NCBI GenBank assembly: GCA_016200145.1
Contig: JACQFH010000183.1
Span: forward strand, 1 to 39,912
Origin: Planctomycetia bacterium
Lineage (GTDB): Bacteria; Planctomycetota; Planctomycetia; Planctomycetales; Planctomycetaceae
DNA: 39,912 bases
Direction of reading: 5' to 3'
In this document: positions 6,963-15,629 of the stretch, one piece after another
How positions within the stretch are numbered: the stretch's first letter is position 1
How the letters are laid out: each line of letters opens with the position of its first letter
The notes under the pieces: generated by a model
What the model saw: the letters and a program-made list of their open reading frames with translations, nothing else
What the model was told of the DNA's origin: nothing
Database searches by the model: none
Made by a program: the position numbers and the translations under genes

Positions 6963-7415
6963 TTACCGTGATGGTTCGCCCCGCCGCCACTCGAAATGTT
7001 GCCCGTCTACGTCAATCCCGCGCGGCATCAGATCGAAAACCGTCTGGCCTAGCCGAATTGTGAATCTTCCCGGCATGAGTGTCGTATCCGCGAACTCGAT
7101 GCGCCCGCCAGGAATCGTAACCGACGGGGAATCGAGTACGACGACTTGCCGCCCCTCGAAATGGCGATCGATGTCGACCGGAAAAGACTCCGAGACGAGG
7201 CCGGTCCGAGTCTGCATGAATTGAACAGTCGCACGATGGTCTTCGGCCTCGACGACCATTTGGAATGGCGGCCCGTTGAGCGATCGCCAAAATCCGGCAG
7301 TGACGATTGAGAGCAAAACGAGCCCGCCGCCAAGCAGCGCGACGACAGCCGTCTTTTTGCCGGGACAGACCGAAATTCGGCGGGGTTCCGGTGCGATCGA
7401 ATCGGAAACGGTCAT
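6963..7415 (-). CDS. Single-pass membrane protein (150 aa)
   Basis: The start at 7415 (MTVSDSIAPEPRR) gives a short basic N-terminus followed by one membrane segment (TAVVALLGGGLVLLSIVTAGFW) at about residues 23-44. The outside part of about 100 residues is beta-rich by pattern and contains VTIPGGRIEFADTTLMPGRF. No known family was recognised. An ATG at 7460 would add 15 residues; no ribosome binding site separates the two choices. Confidence 0.6.
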   Translation of the reverse strand: MTVSDSIAPEPRRISVCPGKKTAVVALLGGGLVLLSIVTAGFWRSLNGPPFQMVVEAEDHRATVQFMQTRTGLVSESFPVDIDRHFEGRQVVVLDSPSVTIPGGRIEFADTTLMPGRFTIRLGQTVFDLMPRGIDVDGQHFEWRRGEPSR

Positions 7416-7553
7416 CGCATCAGGATACTCCCGGCGCGTAGGAGGGTAAATCCCAGTCACATGTGCTGTCGCGTGCAGTTCCCCAGATTGATTTGTCCGT
7501 GGGTGGTTAGCGCTTTATGATGCTTGAAACGATTTCCGGTTTCGAGGGTGGCC

Positions 7554-9755
7554 ATGCCAGCAAATCGTGCCTCGCGCGGAGTTCCCCTCCCCACGTTCGG
7601 GCAGTGGCTGGTGATCGCCGCGGCGCTTGGCGCCGCCTGTTTCGTCTGGTGGGAGCTGCGGGGGCCCCGAACCGACTCTGCCGTGAGCCTGGGCGGGGCT
7701 GAATACGCTCCGAACACTGCGGCCTTTGAGAACCTTCGCGAGTTCGAATCTCTCGCCCGCACCGGCGCCCACGGCGTGCCTGCCCTGGTCGCAGCACTGG
7801 CCGATGCGAATCCCCGGATGCGCCGCAACGCCCTGATGGCTCTGCGACTGATCGGTCCGGAAGCGGGCGAGGCGCTCGCTCATGTTCGCGAACGGCTGAC
7901 CGATGAAGATGAACGTGTACGAGCGGTCGCGGTCGATACCTATTGGCGTATCCGGCGTGATCCCGATGATGTTGCGGCAGCCGTGGCCCCCCTGCTGGGT
8001 GATCGTGACGCCCAAGTCCGGTTTGCGACAGCCAGCGTTTTGGAAACAATCGGGCCGCCGGCAATCGGGCCGCTGGCCGAGGCGCTCACCAGCGACGGTC
8101 GTGAAGCCGCCATCCCCGCTTTGAAGTCTCTGCGACAAATCGGCTGGGACGGATCGCAAATGGCGATCGAAGACGCCGTGCGTGCCCGCCTGGACGATGG
8201 CGAAGCGCGTGTCGAAGCGTTGCTGACGCTAGCAGCCTGGGGCCACCCCACTGCCTTGGACATCAGGGAGATGCTGCATCACAAGGAACCGGCAGGTGGC
8301 CCGGGGACCAATCCACCAGGCGAGACCAATCTTCACGAAATGGCCCTCCGGGCAATCATTCGGCTCGGACCGGACGCTGCCGAGAATCTGAACGACGTTG
8401 TGGACCTGCTCACAGAGCGCCTCGCCAGGGACTCGCGTGCTCCTGTGTGGAATTCGGCACTTGCAGCGCTGCGAGCCATGCAGTTCGCGGCTCGTCCCGC
8501 CGCGCCGCGGCTGCTGCAACTCGCGAATGACAATCAGGATTATCGCCGGCTCGACTTGGGGTGGACACTTCTGGCAATCGGTGCCGACCCGCAGGAGATC
8601 ATCCGCATTGTAGTGCCGCTGCTCCATCACAAAGATTCCGATCTGTCCTTTGGTGCGGGGCGGTTGTGCGCAATTGCCAGCCCGGAAGACGCCAGGCAAC
8701 AAGTGTCGCTGCTGATCCCGCGCTTGGCCCCGGAGAAAATCGTTTTTGATCGGACAGCCCAGAATGCCGTCTGGGGATTGGCGCCGTGTGCACAGGAAGC
8801 GATCCCGGCGCTATGCCGGCTTCTCGAAAGCAACCAGCCCATTGTCGCACAGACCGCGGCTAAGACACTCAGCGACATGGGCCATGAGGCTGAACCGGCG
8901 ATCCCGATACTGTTGGTGCAGCTTGCGCGGGGTCCCGCAGCCGACAAAGATGCGGCGCGCGCAGCGTTTTGCGAGGCGCTCGGAAAGATCGGACCAGCCG
9001 CTCGCAGCGCGGTTCCGCACCTGGTCGCGGAGTTGAACAATGCACGCCTTTCACCTCCTCCGGCCAGCAATCGTGCTACGACAGCTCGTTCAGTTGTTTC
9101 ATCCGGCCAGCGTCAGGTCTCCGCCGCGCTGCGGGCTCTGATTCGGATCGGAGATTTCGCTCCCGATGTGATCGTCGCAGTGCGCAGGCATTTGGCCAAC
9201 GAAAACGACTCGTTGGTGGCGTTGAGAGCCCTCAGGCAAATGACTCCCGATTCCCCCGAGGTTCTCAGTGATCATTTGAATTGCCTGCGCGACAACCGCT
9301 GGTCGAGCAGCCGTATCGAGGTGATGCTCGCGATCGGTCGGCTTCCCGGCGAGCGACTGGAGGCAGTCGCTCCGCTGTCCACCCTGCTGACCGAAAGGGC
9401 GCCGGAAATCCGAAAGGCAGCGGCGTGGTCTCTCGGGAAGATCGGTCCCAATGCCAGGAACGCGCTGCCTGACCTGCGAGAAGCCCTGAATGCATGGGAG
9501 AATTCTTTGTATACGGCACGGTCGCAGAGTTCCCTGCGGCGGCCGGGGCTGAACGACGATCCTCGAAGTCGGTTCGAATCGGGGCGCTGGGGGGACTCGG
9601 AAGAGCTTTCCCCAGGACAAACGGACGACCCCCACTTCCACGAGAAATCGGTTCGACGAGTCGTGCTCGAAGCGATCGCCAAGATTGAAACAGGGTCAAC
9701 TGAATCGAACCCATCCTCGGAAAGGGCATCGCCGGGCGCAAAGTCGTCGCCCTAA
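7554..9755 (+). CDS. Membrane-anchored HEAT-repeat protein (733 aa)
   Basis: The ATG at 7554 has GAGGG upstream; a TTG at 7524 would extend it by ten residues. One membrane segment (about residues 18-35, WLVIAAALGAACFVWWEL) anchors a long array of HEAT/PBS-lyase-like helical repeats. Typical units read 'VPALVAALADANPRMRRNALMALRLIGPEA' and 'APEIRKAAAWSLGKIGPNARNALPDL', spread from about residue 60 to 640. The C-terminal ~90 residues are Ser/Arg-rich and partly disordered. Such proteins usually act as protein-binding scaffolds; no enzyme domain is present. It is transcribed away from the minus-strand block. Confidence 0.85.
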   Translation: MPANRASRGVPLPTFGQWLVIAAALGAACFVWWELRGPRTDSAVSLGGAEYAPNTAAFENLREFESLARTGAHGVPALVAALADANPRMRRNALMALRLIGPEAGEALAHVRERLTDEDERVRAVAVDTYWRIRRDPDDVAAAVAPLLGDRDAQVRFATASVLETIGPPAIGPLAEALTSDGREAAIPALKSLRQIGWDGSQMAIEDAVRARLDDGEARVEALLTLAAWGHPTALDIREMLHHKEPAGGPGTNPPGETNLHEMALRAIIRLGPDAAENLNDVVDLLTERLARDSRAPVWNSALAALRAMQFAARPAAPRLLQLANDNQDYRRLDLGWTLLAIGADPQEIIRIVVPLLHHKDSDLSFGAGRLCAIASPEDARQQVSLLIPRLAPEKIVFDRTAQNAVWGLAPCAQEAIPALCRLLESNQPIVAQTAAKTLSDMGHEAEPAIPILLVQLARGPAADKDAARAAFCEALGKIGPAARSAVPHLVAELNNARLSPPPASNRATTARSVVSSGQRQVSAALRALIRIGDFAPDVIVAVRRHLANENDSLVALRALRQMTPDSPEVLSDHLNCLRDNRWSSSRIEVMLAIGRLPGERLEAVAPLSTLLTERAPEIRKAAAWSLGKIGPNARNALPDLREALNAWENSLYTARSQSSLRRPGLNDDPRSRFESGRWGDSEELSPGQTDDPHFHEKSVRRVVLEAIAKIETGSTESNPSSERASPGAKSSP

Positions 9756-9890
9756 TCATGAACGTGCCGCGAGGTCGTGCCTTTGCTAATGGCAATGGCA
9801 TCATTCGTCGGCGGTCTTATCGGGGAAGGGCACTTCACGGTCTTAGCCTGTGCAGGTAAATTGTGAACCCCACGTAACGCGCCTCCGGCG

Positions 9891-10284
9891 TCACCACCCA
9901 GAACGATCGTTCTTCCGCTCGACCCACAGCTCCGGCAGGGCTTTTTGCAGTTTTCGGACGCCGGCCAGCGTGACCTTCGTGTTGTACAGGTCCAGACGTC
10001 GCAGGCCGGTCAGGCCCGCCATGTGGGGCACGCTGGCGTCGGTGATCGTCGGCCCCCCGAGGTTGAGCGTCTTCAGATTCTTGATCTCCGCCAGGTCCCC
10101 CAGGCCGGCGTCGGTGATCTTTTGTGCCGCTCAGGTCGAGTGTCGTCAGGCGGGTCAGGTTTCCGATGGACGTCAGCCCGGCGTCGGAGATGCCGGTGTA
10201 CCCGACCGACAAAGTCTCCAGGCTCTCGATGACCGCCAGTCGCTGCATCCCCCGATTTGTGATCGGTGTGTACCTCTGTTCGTG
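9891..10284 (-). pseudogene. Truncated, frameshifted leucine-rich repeat gene
   Basis: The minus strand reads LRR units beginning at about 10272 (TPITNRGMQRLAVIESLETL) and continuing to LDLSGTK. An extra base in an A-run (near 10125-10132) then shifts the frame. With it removed the reading continues as ITDAGLGDLAEIKNLKTLNL through further repeats to a typical planctomycete LRR ending (LQKALPELWVERKNDRSGW) and a TGA at 9891. There is no N-terminus: the frame runs into a TGA at 10285-10287, at the edge of an inverted repeat. The gene is therefore both truncated and shifted and is a remnant. Confidence 0.8.
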
Positions 10285-10359
10285 TCAACTCCGGGCGAAC
10301 GATTTTTATGATAACGAGGTCGAGTCCGGCGTGGCAGGCGAGTTGACCCCGGAGTTGAC
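10284..10359. repeat. 12-bp inverted repeat at the truncation point
   Basis: GTCAACTCCGGG at 10284-10295 is matched by its exact complement CCCGGAGTTGAC at 10348-10359. The left arm begins just where the LRR remnant loses its frame. It may mark the scar of an insertion or deletion. Confidence 0.65.
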
Positions 10360-10424
10360 ATGGGGAATCAGCCGGGGTGAGCACTCATTGCGAGCAACTT
10401 GGAAGTTGACGGGTGAACACCGAC

Positions 10425-10450
10425 CGGCTGAAGCCGGTACTACGAACGCG
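10425..10450. repeat. Dispersed repeat with short hairpin, copy 1
   Basis: The sequence CGGCTGAAGCCGGTACTACG and the following bases contain the hairpin CCGGCTGAAGCCGG. A related copy is at 10703-10729 (CGGCTTGAAGGCGGTACTAG). The two copies bracket the gene remnant at 10558-10614. Confidence 0.5.
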
Positions 10451-10557
10451 CGATCGATCGAAACCAATTCCGCGCCGATCTTGTTTGTCGGGCTGACACC
10501 GCGGGGAGGGCATTGCGCGGTAGGGGGGTCACCGCGGCTCGCTGGCGGCCGATCGGG

Positions 10558-10614
10558 ATGCGCCGCGCCCCCGACAACATCCGGGTGTTTCGCGAGCGGG
10601 GCCTGTTGCCGTAG
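10558..10614 (+). pseudogene. Remnant of a paralog of the 209-742 gene (C-terminal end only)
   Basis: The frame reads MRRAPDNIRVFRERGLLP and then TAG. This matches the last 18 residues and stop of the gene at 209-742 (MRSVPDNIQELRERGLLP) at 13 of 18 positions. Upstream sequence does not resemble the rest of that gene in any frame that was read, so only the 3' end survives. It sits in a decayed 450-base region between the LRR remnant and the PQQ-like gene, together with dispersed repeats. Confidence 0.65.
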
Positions 10615-10702
10615 GATTATGCAGACCCCACGTTGCTTGAAAAACACACCGTCGGACCACCGCAGTTCGCACCGTCGCCGCTGGCTCCGGGTTAAACAAG
10701 GG

Positions 10703-10729
10703 CGGCTTGAAGGCGGTACTAGCAGCGCG
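10703..10729. repeat. Dispersed repeat, copy 2
   Basis: A diverged copy of the element at 10425-10450, ending at the stop codon of the PQQ-like gene on the other strand. Confidence 0.45.
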
Positions 10730-10733
10730 GGAT

Positions 10734-12032
10734 TTACTTGGCAGCCGTCGCGTCTTTGGATCCGAAGCAATACAGGTGCTTGGCGCCACGGACGAGCAAG
10801 CGCCCGTCGGCCACTGCGGGACTCGCCTTCACGCCCTCATCAAGTTTGCTGCTATGGAGCAGGTTAAAATTCGGATCGGCGGCGAAGACGAAGATCGTTC
10901 CGTTTTCCGTGAACGCGTAGACGCGGTCCCCGACCATTACAGGCGAGGCGGTGACGTCGCCCCCTTCGAGCCGATTCAGCCACACTTTCCGACCGGTTTT
11001 CGCATGGAAGCAGCCGGCGATCCCCTTGTCGTTGATAAAGTACAGATTCTCACCGCGACTCAGCATGCAGGGAACGTACGGAAAGTCTTTTAACGTCTCC
11101 CAGGCAAATTCAGGCTGGCCCCCGGAGCCTTTTCCGTGCAGGTTGACGGCAACGGCGTGGCGATCCCCGGGGCCATTTCCTCCGCTGAAGAAGACGAAAT
11201 CCTGGCAGACAATCGGCGATCCAACGGTGCGCAGTTCCAGTTTGTTGCTTTTCCAGAGCCAGCTCCAATGTTCGGCGCCGCTCGCCGGATCGTATCCCGA
11301 AATGCCCTGAGTGCTCGCAATCAGCACTTCGGGTTCGTGGCCCTCGCGTTCCACCACGATGGGCGTGGAATACGAAGCCTTGTGCGGCTCGCGCGTCTTC
11401 CTCCAGACCACGGCGCCCGTCGTGGAGTCCAGCGCCACGACCTCGGCAAAGCCGTCCTGATCGTTCGCGATGATCACGTGTTTGCCGACGACGACAGGAG
11501 AGTGCCCGGCCCCATGCTGGCTCTTGAACGGCCCCAGGTCTCTTGTCCAGGCATGACGCCCGTCGGAATCGTAGTATGCTGAGACAAAAAGTTTCTGGCC
11601 GTCCCAGAACGGCATGAAGACGCGTACGCCATCTACCGCGGCGGAGCACGACGCCAGCGTATTCTTGGGATGCGTCGTCGCCGTAGTACCCGGCGCCGAT
11701 TTGCTCCACAGCGTCTTCCCGCCGGCCAGGTCAATGCACAGCAGAAATCGTTCCGTGCCGTCTTCGCTGGCGGTCTGCAGAAAGATGCGACCGTTCGCGA
11801 CGATCGGAGACGAATTGCCCGCCCCCGGGATGGCGACTTTCCACAGCAGGTTCTTCGATTCGCCTACTTCGACGGGAACGCCCTCGTCCTTCGATTCACC
11901 AGTGCCGTTTGGCCCGCGAAAACGCGGCCAGTCAGAGGCTGTCGCGGCCGACGTAACAAGGACACAGAAGCTTCCCAGCACAAGAGTACGAATACAGAGA
12001 GCTGTATTAGCAAGCAGTGCGGCAACGGGCAT
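10734..12032 (-). CDS. Exported PQQ-like beta-propeller repeat protein (432 aa)
   Basis: The start at 12032 has AGGGGA upstream and encodes a signal peptide of about 32 residues ending in SAATASDWPRFRGPNG. 'DWPRFRGPNGTGES' is the hallmark beginning of planctomycete PQQ-binding-like propellers. Blades follow with repeated patterns such as 'GRIFLQTASEDGTERFLLCIDLAGGKTLW', 'VVALDSTTGAVVWRKT', 'CFHAKTGRKVWLNRL' and 'RVYAFTENGTIFVFAAD', about seven in all, filling the protein. The fold is shared by BamB and quinoprotein dehydrogenases, but no dehydrogenase-specific cofactor loop was identified, so the role (scaffold or enzyme) is open. It acts outside the cytoplasmic membrane. Confidence 0.85.
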   Translation of the reverse strand: MPVAALLANTALCIRTLVLGSFCVLVTSAATASDWPRFRGPNGTGESKDEGVPVEVGESKNLLWKVAIPGAGNSSPIVANGRIFLQTASEDGTERFLLCIDLAGGKTLWSKSAPGTTATTHPKNTLASCSAAVDGVRVFMPFWDGQKLFVSAYYDSDGRHAWTRDLGPFKSQHGAGHSPVVVGKHVIIANDQDGFAEVVALDSTTGAVVWRKTREPHKASYSTPIVVEREGHEPEVLIASTQGISGYDPASGAEHWSWLWKSNKLELRTVGSPIVCQDFVFFSGGNGPGDRHAVAVNLHGKGSGGQPEFAWETLKDFPYVPCMLSRGENLYFINDKGIAGCFHAKTGRKVWLNRLEGGDVTASPVMVGDRVYAFTENGTIFVFAADPNFNLLHSSKLDEGVKASPAVADGRLLVRGAKHLYCFGSKDATAAK

Positions 12033-12208
12033 CGCGATGGTCCCCTGAATTCAACGCGTGAGAAATCAAATCGCCATTCGTTTATACGGCCTGCGATACC
12101 AGATGAAAAGCCCAACCGGGATCGGTATGGCGGCCCCATTGCGGCATCCCCGATGCCGTGCAAGAATGAAACAGTAACACCAACAATTCGAAAGGAGTAA
12201 AATTTCCC

Positions 12209-13300
12209 ATGCGGCTGGTGACGTTCGGCGAGGTGATGCTGCGGCTGGCGCCCCAGGAATTCTTGCGCGTCGCGCAGGTCCTGCCGGGGCGGCTGGAAGC
12301 CACGTTCGGCGGTGGCGAAGTCAACGTCGCCGTCTCGGTCGCCCAGCAGGGGGGCGAGTCGGCATTCGCCACGGCGCTCCCCGACAACGCGATCACCGAC
12401 GCGTTCGAGCAGGAACTGCGGCGTCTGAAGGTCGATCCGTCGCTCGTGCAGCGCTCGAAATCGGGGAGGTTCGGGATCTACTTCGTGGAGACTGGCGCCA
12501 ATCAGCGTGCCGGGACGGTCACGTACGACCGCGATCACAGCAGCATCTCGCTGGCGCAGTCCGGCAACTACGATTGGGACCGCATTTTCAACGGCGCGAC
12601 ATGGTTTCATATCACGGGGATCACGCCGGCTCTGTCTCAAGAGTCGGCGGGAGCGGCAAACACCGCGCTTCGCCAGGCACGGGAGCGCGGGATCCCAGTC
12701 TCGTGCGATCTGAATTTCCGCAAAAAGCTGTGGCGCTGGAAAGCCGGCGTCTCGCCGGTCGAGTTGGCCCGTCAGACCATGCGGTCGCTGGCGCCGCTCG
12801 TCGACCTGGTGATCGCCAACGAAGAAGACGCCGAGATGTGCCTGGGCATTCACGCGCCTGAAAGCAACGTCGAGGCCGGTGAGCTCAATCTCGACGGTTA
12901 CGCGCACGTCGCACGGCAGATCGTGCGGGATTTTCCCAACGTGTCGCGAGTCGCCATCACGCTGCGCGAAAGCATTTCGGCCAGCCACAATAACTGGGGC
13001 GCTCTGCTGTTCGAGGCGGCGGGCGATGCAGTACACGTCGCACCGACCGACGCGGGTGGCCGGTACACGCCCTACGAAATCCGCAACATCGTGGATCGAG
13101 TTGGCGCCGGAGATTCATTTGCGGGCGGGTTGATCTTTGCCCTCAATACAAAAGGCCTCGACGACGGGGCCACGGCACTGCGGTATGCCGTCGCCGCGAG
13201 TTGCCTCAAGCATAGCATCAAAGGGGACTTCAACTATGCGACCCGCTCCGAAATCGAAGGCCTGATGAAGGGCGGCGGTTCCGGACGCGTGCAACGTTGA
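12209..13300 (+). CDS. kdgK: 2-keto-3-deoxygluconate kinase, PfkB family
   Basis: A clear ribosome binding site, AAGGAG (12192-12197), precedes the ATG. The 363-residue protein starts with VTFGEVMLRLAP and has the substrate-binding GGGEVNVAVSVAQQGG near residue 36-50. The PfkB signature VDRVGAGDSFAGG lies at residues 295-307, with Asp302 as the expected catalytic base and the GAGD anion hole. Kinases with the N-terminal 'FGEVMLRL' and a 'CDLNFRKKLW' motif phosphorylate 2-keto-3-deoxygluconate in the Entner-Doudoroff or pectin/uronate pathways. Another sugar substrate cannot be excluded. It stands alone, divergent from the PQQ-like gene. Confidence 0.8.
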   Translation: MRLVTFGEVMLRLAPQEFLRVAQVLPGRLEATFGGGEVNVAVSVAQQGGESAFATALPDNAITDAFEQELRRLKVDPSLVQRSKSGRFGIYFVETGANQRAGTVTYDRDHSSISLAQSGNYDWDRIFNGATWFHITGITPALSQESAGAANTALRQARERGIPVSCDLNFRKKLWRWKAGVSPVELARQTMRSLAPLVDLVIANEEDAEMCLGIHAPESNVEAGELNLDGYAHVARQIVRDFPNVSRVAITLRESISASHNNWGALLFEAAGDAVHVAPTDAGGRYTPYEIRNIVDRVGAGDSFAGGLIFALNTKGLDDGATALRYAVAASCLKHSIKGDFNYATRSEIEGLMKGGGSGRVQR

Positions 13301-13308
13301 AATAAAAA

Positions 13309-13330
13309 AGTACTGAGTACTGAGTACTCA
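13309..13330. repeat. Short heptamer repeat
   Basis: Three consecutive GTACTGA-like heptamers follow the kdgK stop, the last changed to GTACTCA so that the block is partly palindromic. There is no T-tract to make it a standard terminator. Confidence 0.5.
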
Positions 13331-13399
13331 GGTGTCACCGCGAGAAGTCGTCGGAATTGAATCACAGTATCCGCGGCACATCCGCCTGAATCAAACAAC

Positions 13400-14875
13400 G
13401 TGGCTACGCGCAAGAAAAAGACGGCGGAACTCGATCACTGGCTGTCGGAAGGTGCGCAGCCTGTGTTTGTCATCGATGCCGAACGCCGGCTGCGGGTCTT
13501 TAACCAGGGTTGCCAGGCCCTGACGGGGTGGGCCGCCGACGAAGTCATCGGCGAGACGTGCCACTACGGAAGCGTTTCTGAGATTGCCGGCGCCGGCGCT
13601 CTGGCGGCCAGCCTGTGCCCGCCCCCCGAAGTTTTCGGCGGCATGTCGGCGACGGCTCCAGCCAGCATTGTGCATCAATCGGGACCGGCTCTGCAGCGGC
13701 TCCTGCATTTCTTCCCGCTCCGCGATGAACGGGGTGGCCTGGTCGCCGTGATGGGAGTCGTTTCGGAAATGCCGGCGACCGCACCGCTGGCACAGTCCCC
13801 GGCCCGGCTGTTGCACGCCGAGCTTGCGGCCCTGCGGTCGACGCTACGGTCGAGGTTCGGTCCCCAGACTCTCTTGGCGCGAAGCGCGCCAATGCAGCGC
13901 GTTCTGGGTCAGATTGCGCTGGCCCAGGCGACAGACGCGGGCGTGCTGCTGCTGGGACCGACGGGAGCCGGCAAAGAGCACGTGGCTCGCGTGATTCACC
14001 TGGGCGGGACGAGAAAAACGACTTCGTTCGTGCCGCTCGACTGCCGGCGCCTCGGGGTCGACGAGCAGCACCGCGTCTGGGGCCGAATCCTCGAAGCGCA
14101 TCAGGCGCCGGCGGGCTCGCGGTCGGCATCCAGTCCCCTGCCAGGCAGCGTGCTGCTGGGCGACGTCGAATTCGTCCCGCGCGATCTCCAGCAGCGGCTG
14201 GTGGGCGTCTTCGCAGAAGGCCGGCCGCTGCGATTATTCGCTTCGACGACGCAAGTCTATGCAGCGCTCGAAGCCGGCGGGAGCCTGCTCCCCGAGTTTC
14301 TGGCTTTGATCAGTCCACTGGCGATTCAGCTTCCCGCGCTGGCCGAGCGCGCCGACGACCTGCCCCTGCTCGCTCAGCACGTTCTCGAGGAGCTCAATCG
14401 CCAGGGTGCCAAGCAACTGGGCGGGTTCGACGAGCGGGTTTGGCCCCTGTTGGCGCGGCACGCCTGGCCGGGGAATCTCGACGAACTGGCCGATGTCATC
14501 CGTGATGCCCACGCCCATGCCACTGGCAATCTGGTCGTGCCGGACGATCTGCCCTTTCGTTTTCACACGGCGCTCGATGCCCGATCGTCTCCTCCGCCCC
14601 GGGAGCCGCCGCCATTGCTGCTCGACCCGCTGCTGACGCGCGTGGAGACCCGCCTGATTGCGCTGGCCCTGGAGCGGAGCCGCGACAACAAATCGAAGGC
14701 GGCGGAACTCCTCGGAATCAACCGCGCCCGGCTGCTCAGGCGCATCGAACAGCTCAACCTCGACGGTGGGGCCGACGAGAAAACCGAGACAAACGGCGAG
14801 CCCGATATTGAAGCGACAGACGATGCAGCAACTCAAGGGCCGGGGCACCCACCGGATGCCCCATCTCCTGCGTAA
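13400..14875 (+). CDS. PAS + degenerate sigma54-activator AAA+ + Fis-type HTH protein (491 aa)
   Basis: Translation begins at GTG 13400. A PAS-like domain covers about residues 12-125 (AQPVFVIDAERRLRVFNQGC). An AAA+ domain like that of NtrC covers about 155-385, with Walker A GPTGAGK at 186-192. A Fis-type helix-turn-helix covers about 417-453 (ERSRDNKSKAAELLGINRAR). Key features of real sigma54 activators are absent: there is no GAFTGA loop, Walker B reads VLLGDVEF instead of hydrophobics-DE, and the sensor II motif reads WPGNLDEL instead of WPGNxREL. It is therefore likely unable to remodel sigma54 holoenzyme and may act as a DNA-binding regulator with a PAS sensor. No gene next to it points to a target. 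Confidence 0.8.
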   Translation: MATRKKKTAELDHWLSEGAQPVFVIDAERRLRVFNQGCQALTGWAADEVIGETCHYGSVSEIAGAGALAASLCPPPEVFGGMSATAPASIVHQSGPALQRLLHFFPLRDERGGLVAVMGVVSEMPATAPLAQSPARLLHAELAALRSTLRSRFGPQTLLARSAPMQRVLGQIALAQATDAGVLLLGPTGAGKEHVARVIHLGGTRKTTSFVPLDCRRLGVDEQHRVWGRILEAHQAPAGSRSASSPLPGSVLLGDVEFVPRDLQQRLVGVFAEGRPLRLFASTTQVYAALEAGGSLLPEFLALISPLAIQLPALAERADDLPLLAQHVLEELNRQGAKQLGGFDERVWPLLARHAWPGNLDELADVIRDAHAHATGNLVVPDDLPFRFHTALDARSSPPPREPPPLLLDPLLTRVETRLIALALERSRDNKSKAAELLGINRARLLRRIEQLNLDGGADEKTETNGEPDIEATDDAATQGPGHPPDAPSPA

Positions 14876-14929
14876 CTTATGCACCTACCGGCATCGACAA
14901 TGGGAGGCGGTGCTACCGTTTGCTCCATT

Positions 14930-14980
14930 GTCGTCTTTCGCTCTGCGAAAGAACGCAACTTTCGCGGAGCGAAAGGCGAC
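14930..14980. repeat. Long hairpin with 22-base arms
   Basis: Bases 14930-14951 pair with 14959-14980 (CTTTCGCGGAGCGAAAGGCG in the right arm) around a 7-base loop, with about two mismatches. It lies between the AAA+ gene and the next plus-strand gene. It lacks a U-tract, so it is listed as a palindromic repeat, though it could still stop or protect transcripts. Confidence 0.75.
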
Positions 14981-15080
14981 AAACGGCAGCACCACCGCCA
15001 GGCGGACATTGACGCACTTTCCTCTGTCGGCAATTATGATCTGTAACGATTTGTCGCCGGTACTCTCATCGGAAAATTGA

Positions 15081-15506
15081 ATGCCCAAGGCCCAGCACGT
15101 ATCGAATGCAAACTCACCTGGCGCAACGCTCGTGCGCGACCTTGTCGATCAGATTTCCGACGTTCTGCAGGCCTCGCATGAACAGCACCAGCCGATCGAG
15201 CTCGATCCGCACCGCGCGAGGCTGTTCGAGCTGTTCGTGATGGCCGAGGCGACCGGCTTCCTGGAAGAAGGGGGCCAGTTCGACCTGTCGTGCGACGGCG
15301 TGGCCCGCGAACTGGCTGCTCGCTGGAATCTGGCAAGCAGTCTGGGAGGTGGAATCTCACAGCCCTCGTCGCTGCCCCCCGAACAACTGGGCCGGCTGCG
15401 CATCCTGTGGTCCTTCATGCGGATGTGGATGGAATGGACCTACGCCTGGCAGCGCTGGCCCGAGTTTCATCAGCCAGCCGCGGCGCCGAGGAAGTCAAAA
15501 GCGTGA
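15081..15506 (+). CDS. Conserved hypothetical protein (141 aa)
   Basis: The start at ATG 15081 gives a soluble protein without signal peptide. It contains an acidic helical segment (LVRDLVDQISDVLQASHEQH) and an aromatic C-terminal part (FMRMWMEWTYAWQRWPEFH). The phrase 'DLSCDGVARELAARWNL' is suggestive of a small helical regulatory or adaptor protein. The HTH-like look is weak. It is co-directional with the AAA+ regulator 200 bases upstream. Function unknown. Confidence 0.65.
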   Translation: MPKAQHVSNANSPGATLVRDLVDQISDVLQASHEQHQPIELDPHRARLFELFVMAEATGFLEEGGQFDLSCDGVARELAARWNLASSLGGGISQPSSLPPEQLGRLRILWSFMRMWMEWTYAWQRWPEFHQPAAAPRKSKA

Positions 15507-15629
15507 CGCGCAAAGGTTGCGGCGTTCGGCATTAGACATTCGGATTCATTCTCCCTCTTTCCTTGTCTCCCCCTCTGCATCCCCGGCAGATCACGCCACC
15601 GCGGATAACCCCGTTCCCGCCGGCGCGCA

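Noticed and set aside
11864-13036. Long minus-strand open frame (390 aa) opposite kdgK
   Set aside because: It is antisense to a clear PfkB-family kinase with a good ribosome binding site; its composition (Arg/His-rich) is that of a GC-rich shadow frame.
14930-14980. Intrinsic terminator after the AAA+ gene
   Set aside because: The hairpin is strong but followed by no T-run, and it lies 55 bases beyond the stop; it is listed as a palindromic repeat instead.
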